From an uncultured Eubacteriales bacterium (GTDB taxonomy: Bacteria; Bacillota; Clostridia; Peptostreptococcales; Anaerovoracaceae): 45,663 bases of DNA. A model generated the notes under the pieces. That model was not told where the DNA came from and searched no databases. It saw only the letters and a program-made list of their open reading frames with translations. The stretch is from contig CACYFF010000014.1 in the NCBI GenBank assembly GCA_902773665.1, positions 1 through 45,663 on the forward strand. Reading direction: 5' to 3'. Of this stretch, positions 19,849 to 28,465 are shown one piece after another. Positions within the stretch are counted from its first letter, which is position 1; each line of letters opens with the position of its first letter. Made by a program: the position numbers and the translations under genes.

Positions 19849-20550
19849 CTATTTTAATCTTTTATCGGCCTTTGCCACCGCTTTCGTTCCGGCGCTCTGG
19901 AACACCTGTACGAGCACGACTAAGAGGATGACCGCCAGATACATGATCAGGTACTGATAGCGGTAGTAGCCGTAGTTGATGGCGATCTTGCCGAGGCCTC
20001 CCCCACCGATGATGCCGCTCATGGCGGAGTAGCCGAGGATGGTCGTCAGCGCCAGCGTAAAGCTGTTTAAAAGACCGGGCACGCTCTCCGGGATCATCAC
20101 CTTCGTAATGATCTGCCAGGGCGTGGCGCCCATGGACTGGGCAGCTTCGATGACCCCTGCATCCAGCTCCCGCAGATTGCCCTCCACGAGCCGCGCGATA
20201 TAGGGGCACGCTGCGACGACCAGCGGTACGATGGTGGCCTTTGTTCCGACCGCCGTGCCGATGAGCAGGCGGGACAGAGGGAACACCATGATCATCAGGA
20301 TGAGGAACGGTACGGACCGCAGCAGGTTGATGAGCCCGTTCAGGAGATGCAGCAGCCAGGAAGGCAGCGGCCTTACGCCGTCCTTCTCCCCTGCTACCAG
20401 CAGCACGCCCAGGGGCAGGCCCAGAACGCAGGCCAGAAGCGTGGACAATACGGTAATGTACAGGGTCTCCCAGATCGCGAACGGGATCTCCGTCTTCAGG
20501 CAGAGAGCTGCCGCTTCGATCTGCTCGGGGGTAAACACGTTACTGAACAT
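19849..20550 (-). CDS. metI: Methionine ABC transporter permease MetI
   Basis: 233-residue inner-membrane permease with five or so helices and the EAA loop EAAQSMGATPWQIITKVMIPE (about 145-165) that contacts MetN. The end SGIIGGGGLGKIAINYGYYR is typical of MetI. Its start overlaps the end of metN by 11 nt, suggesting coupling. Last gene of metQNI. Confidence 0.95.
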   Translation of the reverse strand: MFSNVFTPEQIEAAALCLKTEIPFAIWETLYITVLSTLLACVLGLPLGVLLVAGEKDGVRPLPSWLLHLLNGLINLLRSVPFLILMIMVFPLSRLLIGTAVGTKATIVPLVVAACPYIARLVEGNLRELDAGVIEAAQSMGATPWQIITKVMIPESVPGLLNSFTLALTTILGYSAMSGIIGGGGLGKIAINYGYYRYQYLIMYLAVILLVVLVQVFQSAGTKAVAKADKRLK

Positions 20551-21553
20551 CGGCGGGCACCTCCTCTACGCTTACGTTTTCAAAAGAACTCAGGAATTTC
20601 GCTGCCTCGTAGAGATCGTTTTCGGGAAGGCCGATGAGCGTCGTTCCGTATACGTCTCCGGACAGTTTGCGGGTATTGGCTTCCAGCACCGTGGCGATGA
20701 TGCCCTTTTCCTTTGCCATCGTCGCCACCAGTGGAAGGCTGGTCGCGGCGGATTCCCGGAAGATGATGCGAAGGCGCCGGTCTCTGCCGGAGATGGAAAT
20801 GCGCTCGTCCGTCCGGCCCGGGAAGACCAGACGCTTGCCGGCGTCGGAACGCGGGGAAGACAGGACTCTGGAAACGGGTCCCTGCTCCGCTACTCTGCCG
20901 CCGTCCAGGATCGCCACGTGGTCGCAGATCTCTTCCACGACGCTCATCTGGTGGGTGATCACCACCACGGTGATGCCGGTCTTCGCGTTGATGTCCTTGA
21001 TGAGGCTGAGGATCTGGCGGGTGGTGCTGGGGTCAAGTGCGGAAGTCGCCTCGTCGCACAGCAGCACCTTCGGGTCTGTCGCCAGCGCTCTGGCGATCGC
21101 CACCCGCTGTTTCTGGCCGCCGGAGAGCTGGGACGGATAGGCTTTCGCTTTGTCCGGAAGTCCTACCAGTTCCAGCAGTTCCTGGGCCTTTTTGCGGGCT
21201 TCCGCCTTCGGGACGCCCGCCAGTTCCATGGGGAAACAGACGTTTGCCAGACAGTTTTTCTGCATCAGGAGATTGAACTGCTGAAAGATCATGGTGATCC
21301 CGCGGCGCGCTGCGCGAAGTTGTGAAGGAGCCAGATCGCCCATGTTCTGTCCGTCTACGTAGACTTCTCCCGACGTGGGCCGTTCGAGCATATTGATGCA
21401 GCGCACCAGCGTGGATTTCCCTGCACCGGATAAACCGATGATGCCGAAGATACTGCCATCTCCGATGCTTATATTCACATCGTGCAGGGCTTCTACTGTC
21501 GTCCTGCCCGAAACGAATGTCTTGCTTACGTTCTGTATTTCGATCATTTGCAA
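20540..21553 (-). CDS. metN: Methionine ABC transporter ATP-binding protein MetN
   Basis: 337-residue ATPase powering methionine uptake. Walker A is GLSGAGKST, the Q loop lies in MIFQQFNLL, the signature is LSGGQKQRVAIARAL, Walker B is VLLCDEATSALD, and the H loop lies in VVVITHQMSVV. The C-terminal region (about 255-337) matches the NIL domain, which in characterised MetN binds methionine and shuts transport down from inside. Starts 7 nt after metQ. Confidence 0.96.
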   Translation of the reverse strand: MQMIEIQNVSKTFVSGRTTVEALHDVNISIGDGSIFGIIGLSGAGKSTLVRCINMLERPTSGEVYVDGQNMGDLAPSQLRAARRGITMIFQQFNLLMQKNCLANVCFPMELAGVPKAEARKKAQELLELVGLPDKAKAYPSQLSGGQKQRVAIARALATDPKVLLCDEATSALDPSTTRQILSLIKDINAKTGITVVVITHQMSVVEEICDHVAILDGGRVAEQGPVSRVLSSPRSDAGKRLVFPGRTDERISISGRDRRLRIIFRESAATSLPLVATMAKEKGIIATVLEANTRKLSGDVYGTTLIGLPENDLYEAAKFLSSFENVSVEEVPADVQ

Positions 21554-21560
21554 CCTCTTC

Positions 21561-22415
21561 TTACTTCAGTACGTCCAGCGTGCTCTGCTTTCCGCCGTAT
21601 ACGCCCATGGGCTCCACGTGGATCTCAGATACGGATACGATGTGCGTGCCCTGCTGTGCGTTAAAGTCGTCCAGATACGGTACGTGCTGGAAGTAGTTGG
21701 CGTCCACCGTGCCGTCTTCCACGACGGTGTTGGGAACGACGTAGTCCTGATATTCCTGGATGTCCAGGGTGATGTCCTTTGCCGCGAGGATCTCCTTAGC
21801 TACCGCCAGGATCTCGGCGTGGGGCGCGGGGCTTGCTGCGATGGAGATGGTCGTGCCGGCGAGGGCTGCGTAATCGACAGCAGCGTCATAACCGTCGGTC
21901 GGGTTCTCCACGACGCTGATGACGGAACCGTTATACTGGGACGTAATGAAGTCCGCGACCTGCTTGCTCTCCAGCGCTGCCTTCAGAGCCTTGATCTTAT
22001 CGCTGTTTTCGTTGCCTTCCTTTACCGCCAGGATGTTGCTGTAGGCGGAGGCGGAGCCTTCGATCAGCAGAGAGTCGGCGACGGGGTTGAGCCCGGCAGA
22101 CAGCGCGTAGTTGCAGTTGATAACGGCGTAGTCCACGTCCTGCAGAAGGTTCGGCAGCTGCGCAGCTTCCGCTTCCACGATCTCTACGTTAAACGGGTTT
22201 TCCGCGATGTCGTTCTTCGTAGCGGTAATGCCAGCACCCTCGTTCAGGGTGATGATGCCGTTCTCTTCAAGGAGCAGCAGCGCTCTGGCTTCGTTCGTGG
22301 TGTCGTTGGGAACGCCGATCTTGATGACCGCCGCAGCGTCCGCATCGCCGGAGCCGCAGGCGGTGAAAGCAAACGTGAGAGTAAGTGCTAAAACAAATGC
22401 GAGGATCTTTTTCAT
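21561..22415 (-). CDS. metQ: Methionine-binding lipoprotein MetQ
   Basis: 284-residue substrate-binding lipoprotein. The signal peptide has a KK head and a lipobox ending TAC with Cys20. The mature NLPA/MetQ fold shows IKIGVPNDTTNEARALLLLE, FNVEIVEAEAAQLPNLLQDV and DYAVINCNYAL, all typical of the family. An AAAGGA site lies before the ATG. First structural gene of metQNI, preceded by a 245-nt leader holding a Met-rich ORF and a terminator, which strongly supports methionine as the substrate. Confidence 0.95.
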   Translation of the reverse strand: MKKILAFVLALTLTFAFTACGSGDADAAAVIKIGVPNDTTNEARALLLLEENGIITLNEGAGITATKNDIAENPFNVEIVEAEAAQLPNLLQDVDYAVINCNYALSAGLNPVADSLLIEGSASAYSNILAVKEGNENSDKIKALKAALESKQVADFITSQYNGSVISVVENPTDGYDAAVDYAALAGTTISIAASPAPHAEILAVAKEILAAKDITLDIQEYQDYVVPNTVVEDGTVDANYFQHVPYLDDFNAQQGTHIVSVSEIHVEPMGVYGGKQSTLDVLK

Positions 22416-22445
22416 GGTATTTTTCCTTTCTGTCTGAGACGAAAT

Positions 22446-22474
22446 AAAAAGCGGAGAGTCAGAAGGCTCTCCGC
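22446..22474 (-). terminator. Attenuator terminator in the metQNI leader
   Basis: Minus-strand hairpin GCGGAGAG / CTCTCCGC (22474-22467 with 22458-22451), 8-nt loop, followed at once by TTTTT. It lies 30 nt before the metQ start, inside the leader and not behind a gene, so it must be read through for expression. Its 5' arm GGAGAGC (22472-22466) can instead pair with GCTTTCC (22535-22529) in the leader ORF: 7 bp including one G-U pair. Confidence 0.85.
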
Positions 22475-22514
22475 GAAGCTGCGTCTTATATGGTATTACC
22501 GGTAAAATACCACG

Positions 22515-22625
22515 TTAAGATGCCCGATGGAAAGCGTCTGACTTTTTCAATATGCAAACGTCGCACATGGCCATTACCATGTGCATAGGCATCATCATGC
22601 TGTTGTTTGCGAAGATGTAAGTCAT
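22515..22625 (-). CDS. Methionine-rich leader peptide of metQNI
   Basis: 36-codon ORF starting MTYIFANN and continuing SMMMPMHMVMAMC: 8 Met in total, 7 of them within residues 10-20. It has a GGAG site five nt before the ATG and lies between the metQNI promoter and the intrinsic terminator. Too short for standard gene calls. By analogy with amino-acid attenuators such as trpL, hisL or thrL, the ribosome would stall at the Met run when charged tRNA-Met is scarce. Codons 31-33 carry the GCTTTCC segment able to break the terminator, so a ribosome that runs through to the TAA hides it. Met codons 16-20 lie in a strong hairpin (22563-22584). The ORF and terminator are seen; the regulatory role is inferred. 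Confidence 0.8.
   Translation of the reverse strand: MTYIFANNSMMMPMHMVMAMCDVCILKKSDAFHRAS
22563..22584 (-). promoter_or_regulatory. Leader hairpin over the Met codons
   Basis: Perfect 8-bp inverted repeat GCACATGG / CCATGTGC with a 6-nt loop, covering codons 15-21 of the leader ORF. It could act as the RNA polymerase pause hairpin that couples transcription to leader translation. Confidence 0.6.
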
Positions 22626-22667
22626 TGCTTCTCCATTCGTTGAATGCTTTTTAAAAACTATGCATCT

Positions 22668-22697
22668 ACTCTAGCATTCGGCATATGGGGCTGTCAA
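22668..22697 (-). promoter_or_regulatory. Promoter of the metQNI leader
   Basis: Minus-strand TTGACA (22697-22692), 18-bp spacer ending in TGC (extended -10), TAGAGT (22673-22668). It places the transcript start about 35 nt before the leader-peptide ATG and about 245 nt before metQ. Confidence 0.7.
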
Positions 22698-22764
22698 CCC
22701 CATTTTTAAAATTATTTTTTTAAATATGCAGGATAAAATTTGGGCTATACAATATATGACACCA

Positions 22765-22811
22765 GTTTTTGCGGGTGGCACGGTCAGCAAAAACAACCTT
22801 GCGGGTGGTAC
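22765..22811. repeat. Tandem GCGGGTGG repeats with inverted repeat, between gnd and metQ
   Basis: TTGCGGGTGGCAC (22769-22781) and TTGCGGGTGGTAC (22799-22811) are near-identical, 30 nt apart. An 8-bp inverted repeat GTTTTTGC / GCAAAAAC (22765-22772 with 22787-22794) encloses the first. GGGTGGNAC resembles the core of the T-box sequence, but the plus strand has no gene downstream and no specifier domain. The rest of 22698-22822 shows nothing recognisable. Confidence 0.5.
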
Positions 22812-22822
22812 CTAAAACTCGC

Positions 22823-24241
22823 TTACCATTCCGTATGGAAAGCCTCTCCCCTCGCCGCATCCGTCCGTTCGTACGTATGAGCGCCGAACAGATCGCGCAT
22901 GCCCTGCAGCAGATTTGCAGGAAGAGACAGCGATGTATATCCGTTGAAATACTGCAGCGCAGCGGAGAACGCAGGCGCAGCGATCCCATTGTCCGCGGCA
23001 GCGATGCAGGTCTCTTTCAGAGCATCCTTTCCTTCGGACAGCATGCTGTGGATGAGGTTTGCCTCCAGCAGATTCGGCAGATTTCTATCGTATACGTAAG
23101 CCTTTTTTATGTCGCTCAACAGACTGCTGCGAATGATGCACCCGGCACGCCAGACCTGGGAGATCTCGCCGAGGTTCCAGTTCCAGCCGTAGACGTCCGA
23201 TGCAGCCTGCAGCACTTCGAAGCCCTGCGCATAGCACAGGATGCGGGCCTGCAGCAGCGCCGCCTGCAGCATCTGCAGTTTCTCGAAGCGAAGTTCCGCA
23301 GGCATCACCTTGCCGTCGTATGCGGTCTTTCCGTATTTTTCGGACAGAGACGTGCGAAGATCCTTTCTGGCGGACAGCGCTCTCGCGTTCACCGACTCGG
23401 AGATGACGGGCACCGGCACGCCCAGCGCCATCGCGGTATCCACCGTCCAGGCGCCTGTCCCCTTCTGGCCTGCCGCGTCCAGGATATGTTCCACTAGAAG
23501 CGATCCGTCTTCCTCTTGCTTCTGCAGCACGGTCTCCGCCGCCTCCAGCAGGAAGCCCGGCGTCTGCTTCGCCCAGCGGGCAAGCGTCCGGCCGCACATG
23601 GCGGTATCCATGCCCAGATAGCGGTGCATCAGGTCGTAGGCCTCGCACAGAAGCTGCATTTCCCCGTATTCGATGCCGTTATGGATCATCTTGACGAAAT
23701 GTCCGGCGCCGCCGCTGCCCATCCAGCTGCAGCAGGCTTCCCCGATGTCCGTTCTCGCGCAGATCTGAAGCAGAAGCGGCATCACCAGATCCTTTGCCGC
23801 CTCGCTGCCTCCGGGCATCAGGGACGGACCGTGCAGAGCGCCCTCTTCGCCGCCGGAAATGCCGCAGCCCACGTACAAAAACCCCTGTTCTTCCATGGCC
23901 TGTGTCCTCTGCTGCGTATCCTTGTAATAGGAATTGCCGCCGTCGATCACGACGTCGCCCGGTTCCAGATACGGGGTCAACTGCGCAAGTACCTCGTCCA
24001 CCGCATCCCCCGCCTTTACCATCAGCAGGACTTTTCTGGGAACTTTCAGCTGGCTGCAGAGCTCCTCCAGGCTGTCCGCTCTGCGGAAATTGCCCTCCCC
24101 ATACTGTTCAAAAAACGCAGCGAGACCCTCCTCGCTGCGGTTGTATACGCTTACCGTAAAGCCTTTGCTCTCCAGGTTGCGGGCGATGCCGCTCCCCATT
24201 ACACCAAGGCCTATCACGGCGATATCCGATCTCTCTTTCAT
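22823..24241 (-). CDS. gnd: 6-phosphogluconate dehydrogenase (decarboxylating)
   Basis: Oxidises 6-phosphogluconate to ribulose 5-phosphate and CO2 in the pentose phosphate pathway. The 472-residue long form has an N-terminal Rossmann motif (GLGVMGSGIARNLESKGFTV) with Asn34 of VYNRSEE, which fits NADP. Other motifs are DGGNSYYKDTQQR, the substrate motif GCGISGGEEGALHGPSLMPGG, and KMIHNGIEYGEMQ with the catalytic Lys. The expected tail ends FHTEW. It overlaps the upstream yczE-like gene by 4 nt, and its product is the substrate of Rpe encoded two genes upstream, so the operon end is a small pentose phosphate module. Confidence 0.96.
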   Translation of the reverse strand: MKERSDIAVIGLGVMGSGIARNLESKGFTVSVYNRSEEGLAAFFEQYGEGNFRRADSLEELCSQLKVPRKVLLMVKAGDAVDEVLAQLTPYLEPGDVVIDGGNSYYKDTQQRTQAMEEQGFLYVGCGISGGEEGALHGPSLMPGGSEAAKDLVMPLLLQICARTDIGEACCSWMGSGGAGHFVKMIHNGIEYGEMQLLCEAYDLMHRYLGMDTAMCGRTLARWAKQTPGFLLEAAETVLQKQEEDGSLLVEHILDAAGQKGTGAWTVDTAMALGVPVPVISESVNARALSARKDLRTSLSEKYGKTAYDGKVMPAELRFEKLQMLQAALLQARILCYAQGFEVLQAASDVYGWNWNLGEISQVWRAGCIIRSSLLSDIKKAYVYDRNLPNLLEANLIHSMLSEGKDALKETCIAAADNGIAAPAFSAALQYFNGYTSLSLPANLLQGMRDLFGAHTYERTDAARGEAFHTEW

Positions 24242-24900
24242 GCCTCTTTCCCCCTGATCCGTCTGTACGTATCCGCCAGATTCTCGTGCTGCACGTCCCT
24301 CGCCCGGAACTTGCAGAGTTTAAAGACCGCCTGCATGATAAACGACGTGATGCCCATCGCGAACAGAGTGCCCCATCCATAAGGAGCACCAAGCAGCACG
24401 CCGACAAAGAAAACGCATAGCTCCATGCAGAAACGGACGATGCCGATGTTCACCTTCGGGAAACGCTTTGCCAGGATCACCATCAGCGTATCCCGGGGAC
24501 CGCAGCCCAGCGCAGGCTTCATGTAGAGGTAACTGCCGAAAGCGTTCAGCAGCTGACCGCACACAAGATAGAGCAGTCCGACCGGAAGCGTCTGTGCCAG
24601 AGGCAGAAAGTCGAACGTCAGATGCCAGAAATCCACGGTCTTGCCGATGATGACGGCGTTGCACAGCGTGCCGATGCCGATCTTGCCCTTCAGCAGCAGG
24701 TCGATGAGGATGATCGCGAAACTCACCATGACGGTGCAGTTTCCGTACAGGATGCCCGTGCTTAAAGAGAGTCCGGTCTGAAACGTTTCCCAGGCGCCGA
24801 TGCCGATGGCGGACGCCTGAACGGTGCAATACGATCCGGTGCCGCAGAGCAGCAGTCCTGCCATACAGACGCACCATCTCTTGAAATACTCGGATGCCAT
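24238..24900 (-). CDS. YczE/YyaS/YitT-type membrane protein
   Basis: 220-residue integral membrane protein with about five helices. It resembles the YczE-like family (COG2364): an N-terminal GIGAWETFQTGLSLSTGI segment and an internal repeat of similar pattern LGCGPRDTLMVILAKR, then a basic C-terminal tail. The function of the family is not established. It lies 7 nt behind rpe and overlaps gnd by 4 nt (ATGA), so it is cotranscribed with sugar-phosphate genes; this does not by itself give a substrate. Confidence 0.75.
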   Translation of the reverse strand: MASEYFKRWCVCMAGLLLCGTGSYCTVQASAIGIGAWETFQTGLSLSTGILYGNCTVMVSFAIILIDLLLKGKIGIGTLCNAVIIGKTVDFWHLTFDFLPLAQTLPVGLLYLVCGQLLNAFGSYLYMKPALGCGPRDTLMVILAKRFPKVNIGIVRFCMELCVFFVGVLLGAPYGWGTLFAMGITSFIMQAVFKLCKFRARDVQHENLADTYRRIRGKEA

Positions 24901-24907
24901 AGATGTC

Positions 24908-25561
24908 CTACTTTAAAATGCGTTGAAATTCCCGTACTCTCTCCGCCATATCTTCCGCAGAGAACACGGCGTTGCCTGCCACGAACACATCCACGCCGGC
25001 TTCTTTGAGCGTTGCCGCGTTGTTCAGGTTCACGCCGCCGTCCAGCTCGATGAGCAGATCCGGATTCTTCTCCTTGCGCAGTTTATCCAGCTCGCGGATC
25101 TTCTGCCAGCTCGCTTCGATAAACTTCTGACCGCCGAAGCCGGGGTTGACCGACATCAGCAGCACCATGTCCAGATCCGGAAGGATGTAATCCAGCACGG
25201 AAAGAGAAGTGGCGGGATTTAACGCGACGCCTGCCTTCTTGCCCAGCGCCTTGATCTGCTGCACCGTGCGGTGCAGATGCAGGCAGGCTTCCTGGTGCAC
25301 CGTGATGAATTCCGTCTGAGGCAGCGCGAACTCCTCCAGGCAGAGCTCAGGGCGGACGATCATCAGATGTACGTCCAACGGCAGCGTCGTCGCCTTCGCG
25401 ATGCTGCGCACGACAGGCTGTCCGAACGTGATATTCGGAACGAAACTGCCATCCATCACATCGAGATGCACGAAATCTGCGCCGCCTTCTTCCAGCGCCT
25501 TCAGCTGTGTCTTCAGATCCGCGAAATCTGCCGTCAGGATCGACGGGGTCAAATAGGCCAT
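24908..25561 (-). CDS. rpe: Ribulose-phosphate 3-epimerase
   Basis: Interconverts ribulose 5-phosphate and xylulose 5-phosphate. The 217-residue TIM barrel has PSILTADFADL at the N-terminus, VHLDVMDGSFVPNITFG (metal His and catalytic Asp), LDVHLMI, VNPGFGGQKF and LIELDGGVNLNN, all standard for Rpe. Ten nt behind rsgA in the PrkC/Stp operon, an arrangement widely conserved in Bacillota. Confidence 0.96.
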   Translation of the reverse strand: MAYLTPSILTADFADLKTQLKALEEGGADFVHLDVMDGSFVPNITFGQPVVRSIAKATTLPLDVHLMIVRPELCLEEFALPQTEFITVHQEACLHLHRTVQQIKALGKKAGVALNPATSLSVLDYILPDLDMVLLMSVNPGFGGQKFIEASWQKIRELDKLRKEKNPDLLIELDGGVNLNNAATLKEAGVDVFVAGNAVFSAEDMAERVREFQRILK

Positions 25562-25571
25562 GGCCTCCTCC

Positions 25572-26465
25572 TCAGTATTTTTCCTTTTCCATCTGCTGCA
25601 GGGTCTTCATCATGTCCCGGTAGGACGCGTAGCGCCTCCGGCTGATCTGTTTTTCCGCCGCCGCTTTCGCGACGGCGCATCCGGGTTCTTCCAGATGCCG
25701 GCAGTTGTCGAACCGGCATTTTCCCAGATAGGGCGCAAATTCCGGGAAGAAATGCTGCAGCTGCGCTTCTTCCACTTCGCCCAGTTCGAAACTCGTAAAG
25801 CCCGGCGTGTCGAACAGGCGGAACTCTCCCGCGTCGAACAGTTCGGTATGCCGGGTCGTATTCTTTCCCCGCAGGGTCTTGCGGCTGATCTCTCCGGTCT
25901 CGCTGGCCTCAAAATCCAGCAGCACGTTGGCGATGCTGGATTTGCCCACACCGGAAGGACCCGCCAGAGCCGCCTGCGTTCCCTTTAAAAACGCGCGCAG
26001 TTCTTCGAAGCCCTCGCCCGTCACCGTGCTCACGATAAAGACGGGATAGACAGGACCGTACACGTTGCGGAACCGCTGCAGTACGGCGGGGTCGCCGATG
26101 TCCGCCTTATTGACGCACACCGCGATGCGGCAGTTCTTCTGCTCCGCCATCACGCAAAAGCGGTCGAGCAAGGGGAAATTCGGCTCCGGTTCTTTCGAAG
26201 CCGCCACGAGCACCATGGTCTCCACGTTGGCGACCGGCGGGCGGTCGAACACGTTGACCCGGGGAAGGATCTCGTCGATGCTCCCGGTACCGTCCTCCTG
26301 CAGGGAGATGGTCACACGGTCGCCAGCAAGCGGCGTGATGCCGTCCAGACGGAAGATCCCCCGCGCCTTGCACTCGTAGAGCGTCCGGGACTCCCCTTCT
26401 CCCGCCAGCACGTAGTAGAAGCCCGCGATGCCTTTTACGATCGTACCTTGCAAAGATCCTGCCAT
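25572..26465 (-). CDS. rsgA: Ribosome small-subunit biogenesis GTPase RsgA
   Basis: 297-residue circularly permuted GTPase needed for late 30S maturation. An N-terminal OB fold is followed by the permuted motifs NKAD (G4), then GPSGVGKSS (G1), then DTPGF (G3). A C-terminal zinc site reads CRFDNCRHLEEPGC. Its start codon shares one base with the prkC stop (TAATG). Confidence 0.95.
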   Translation of the reverse strand: MAGSLQGTIVKGIAGFYYVLAGEGESRTLYECKARGIFRLDGITPLAGDRVTISLQEDGTGSIDEILPRVNVFDRPPVANVETMVLVAASKEPEPNFPLLDRFCVMAEQKNCRIAVCVNKADIGDPAVLQRFRNVYGPVYPVFIVSTVTGEGFEELRAFLKGTQAALAGPSGVGKSSIANVLLDFEASETGEISRKTLRGKNTTRHTELFDAGEFRLFDTPGFTSFELGEVEEAQLQHFFPEFAPYLGKCRFDNCRHLEEPGCAVAKAAAEKQISRRRYASYRDMMKTLQQMEKEKY

Positions 26466-28462
26466 TAATGGATCTCTCCGGTATCGAAGTTTACGTCGTA
26501 CTCATAGACGAGCGCATTGTCGAAGAAGACGAGCACCTTGCCGTCCGGTCCGGATCCTTCTGCACTGAAGGATTCGCCGTTGTCGCTCTTATGGCGCGCC
26601 GCCTGGCTGAGCGGCGTTCTGGGACTGTTTACGGAATCGGATACCGTCACCGTCATGGTGAAGTCCTCGTTGACGGCGGGGCTGTAATCGATCCAGACCG
26701 CTACAGCGTTCGTGACGGGTGCGGGCGGGGTCTCCGGTTCCGGTTCGATGACGGGTTCGGGCGCTTCCGGCTCTTTGGATACCACCAGGTCGATGGTGTC
26801 GCCTTCCGCGATGGCCATGCCCGGCGCCGGGCTCTGGGTGATGACCGTATCTTCCTTGCGGTTGATGTCTTCCACATAGGAGATCTCGCCCAGTTTAAGG
26901 TCCAGTTCTTCGATCTGCTTCTTTGCTTCGTCCAGGCTCTTGCCCTCCACGTTGAACTTGGAGCGCGCGACATCCTTCTCGGAGCCCAGCGATACGACGA
27001 GGGTGATCTCCGAGCCGTCGGGATACGTCGTACCGGCGACGGGGCTCTGGCTGATGACCGTGCCCTTGGGAACGGTCTCGCTCACCTCTTCCGAAACGAC
27101 GCCGACCTTGAATTTATAGGTTTCCAGCATGGTGCGGGCGTTAGCCAGGGACTTTCCGACCACGTCGGGTACGGAGCCGTCCACCTTGCCCTTGCTGACG
27201 TTGACTTCGATGCTCTGACCGGACTTGATGGAAGCGCCGGCATCCGGCGTCTGGCTGAGGATGACCCCTTCCGCCACGTCGTTGCTGGGCAGTTCCATGC
27301 CTACCTTGACATCCAGTCCGAATTCTTTGAGGATCTCCTCCGCTTCGTCCAGCGTATGACCCACGATCTCGGGCGCCTGCACGATGTCGCCGGGGCGGAT
27401 CTCATTCGGATCGCTGCCGCTCATCATGCTGCGCACAAACGCGCTGGCGGGGATCGCCAGCATCAGCGCCGCAAGGATGAGGACGACATACGCCCAGTTG
27501 AATCTTCTGCCGCCGCTCTCTTCGTTTTCCTCGCTCTCCGCGTCGTCGCCCTTCTTTCTGCCGCCGGTGGTCACCTCTTCCGAGCCCTTGGCACCTTTGG
27601 CCAGCGCCGGTGTAAGGCCGCCGCTGTTTCTGGCCGTCTTGGAGAACTTGACGAAGTTTAGAGCCGTTATCATCTCGTCCGCACTGCGGTACCGGCCGGT
27701 CTGCAGTTTGTTCGTGGCTTTCATGACGATCTCTTCGAGATCCTGCGGAATGTCGGGGTTGAGCTCGCTGGGCGGGGTCATCTCCTCGTTCATGTGCTTG
27801 ACCGCCACAGCCACCGCCGTATCGCCGTCGAAGGGCACTTTGCCCGTCAGCATCTCGTACAGCACGATGCCCAGGGAATAGATGTCGGACTTTTCGTCCA
27901 CGTAGGCGCCTCTGGCCTGCTCCGGAGAGAAATAGTGCACGGAGCCCATGACGGCCTCCTGCTGCTCGCCCACCAGCGTGCCGCCGGTAACGGCTTTCGC
28001 AATGCCGAAGTCCGTGATCTTGGCCGTCCCGTCCTGGGTGATCATGATGTTATGGGGCTTTACATCCCTGTGGATGAGCTGATGCTTATGCGCCATGGAG
28101 AGCGCGGAAGCCACCTGTTTGGCGATATCCGCCGCGCGGTACGGATCGAGCGGTCCCTCTTCCTTGATGATGTCGGAAAGTGGTCTGCCCTCGATGAGTT
28201 CCATGACGATGTAGTAGATGTTGCCCTCTTTGCCTACGTCGTACACGTTGACGATATTGGGATGCACGAGACCCGCCGCGATCTGGGATTCCCTGCGGAA
28301 GCTCTCGATGAACATGGCATCTTTCGTATATTCCGGCCGGAGGATCTTGATGGCAACAAAGCGGGAGAGCAGACGGTCTCTTGCCTTGAAGACGACGGCC
28401 ATGCCGCCTTCGCCGATCTTGTCCTGCAGCTCGTATCTTCCTGCTAAAATTCTGCTGCCCAT
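26465..28462 (-). CDS. prkC: PASTA-domain serine/threonine protein kinase PrkC
   Basis: Membrane Ser/Thr kinase of 665 residues that senses peptidoglycan fragments. The kinase domain (about 8-270) has the GEGGMAVVFKA loop, VAIKIL lysine, HRDVKPHNIMI catalytic loop, DFG and GSVHYFSPEQARG. A single membrane helix follows near 323-345, then three PASTA repeats (about 358-565). After a Pro/Glu-rich linker there is an extra domain of about 90 residues that is not PASTA. Paired with stp 3 nt upstream. The extra C-terminal domain may bind a further ligand, by inference only. Confidence 0.95.
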   Translation of the reverse strand: MGSRILAGRYELQDKIGEGGMAVVFKARDRLLSRFVAIKILRPEYTKDAMFIESFRRESQIAAGLVHPNIVNVYDVGKEGNIYYIVMELIEGRPLSDIIKEEGPLDPYRAADIAKQVASALSMAHKHQLIHRDVKPHNIMITQDGTAKITDFGIAKAVTGGTLVGEQQEAVMGSVHYFSPEQARGAYVDEKSDIYSLGIVLYEMLTGKVPFDGDTAVAVAVKHMNEEMTPPSELNPDIPQDLEEIVMKATNKLQTGRYRSADEMITALNFVKFSKTARNSGGLTPALAKGAKGSEEVTTGGRKKGDDAESEENEESGGRRFNWAYVVLILAALMLAIPASAFVRSMMSGSDPNEIRPGDIVQAPEIVGHTLDEAEEILKEFGLDVKVGMELPSNDVAEGVILSQTPDAGASIKSGQSIEVNVSKGKVDGSVPDVVGKSLANARTMLETYKFKVGVVSEEVSETVPKGTVISQSPVAGTTYPDGSEITLVVSLGSEKDVARSKFNVEGKSLDEAKKQIEELDLKLGEISYVEDINRKEDTVITQSPAPGMAIAEGDTIDLVVSKEPEAPEPVIEPEPETPPAPVTNAVAVWIDYSPAVNEDFTMTVTVSDSVNSPRTPLSQAARHKSDNGESFSAEGSGPDGKVLVFFDNALVYEYDVNFDTGEIH

Positions 28463-28465
28463 ACG

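Noticed and set aside
22446-22660. SAM riboswitch (S-box) or Met T-box in the metQ leader
   Set aside because: The conserved S-box core and kink-turn sequences are not found, and no T-box sequence or specifier loop lies on the metQ strand; the Met-rich ORF explains the leader better.
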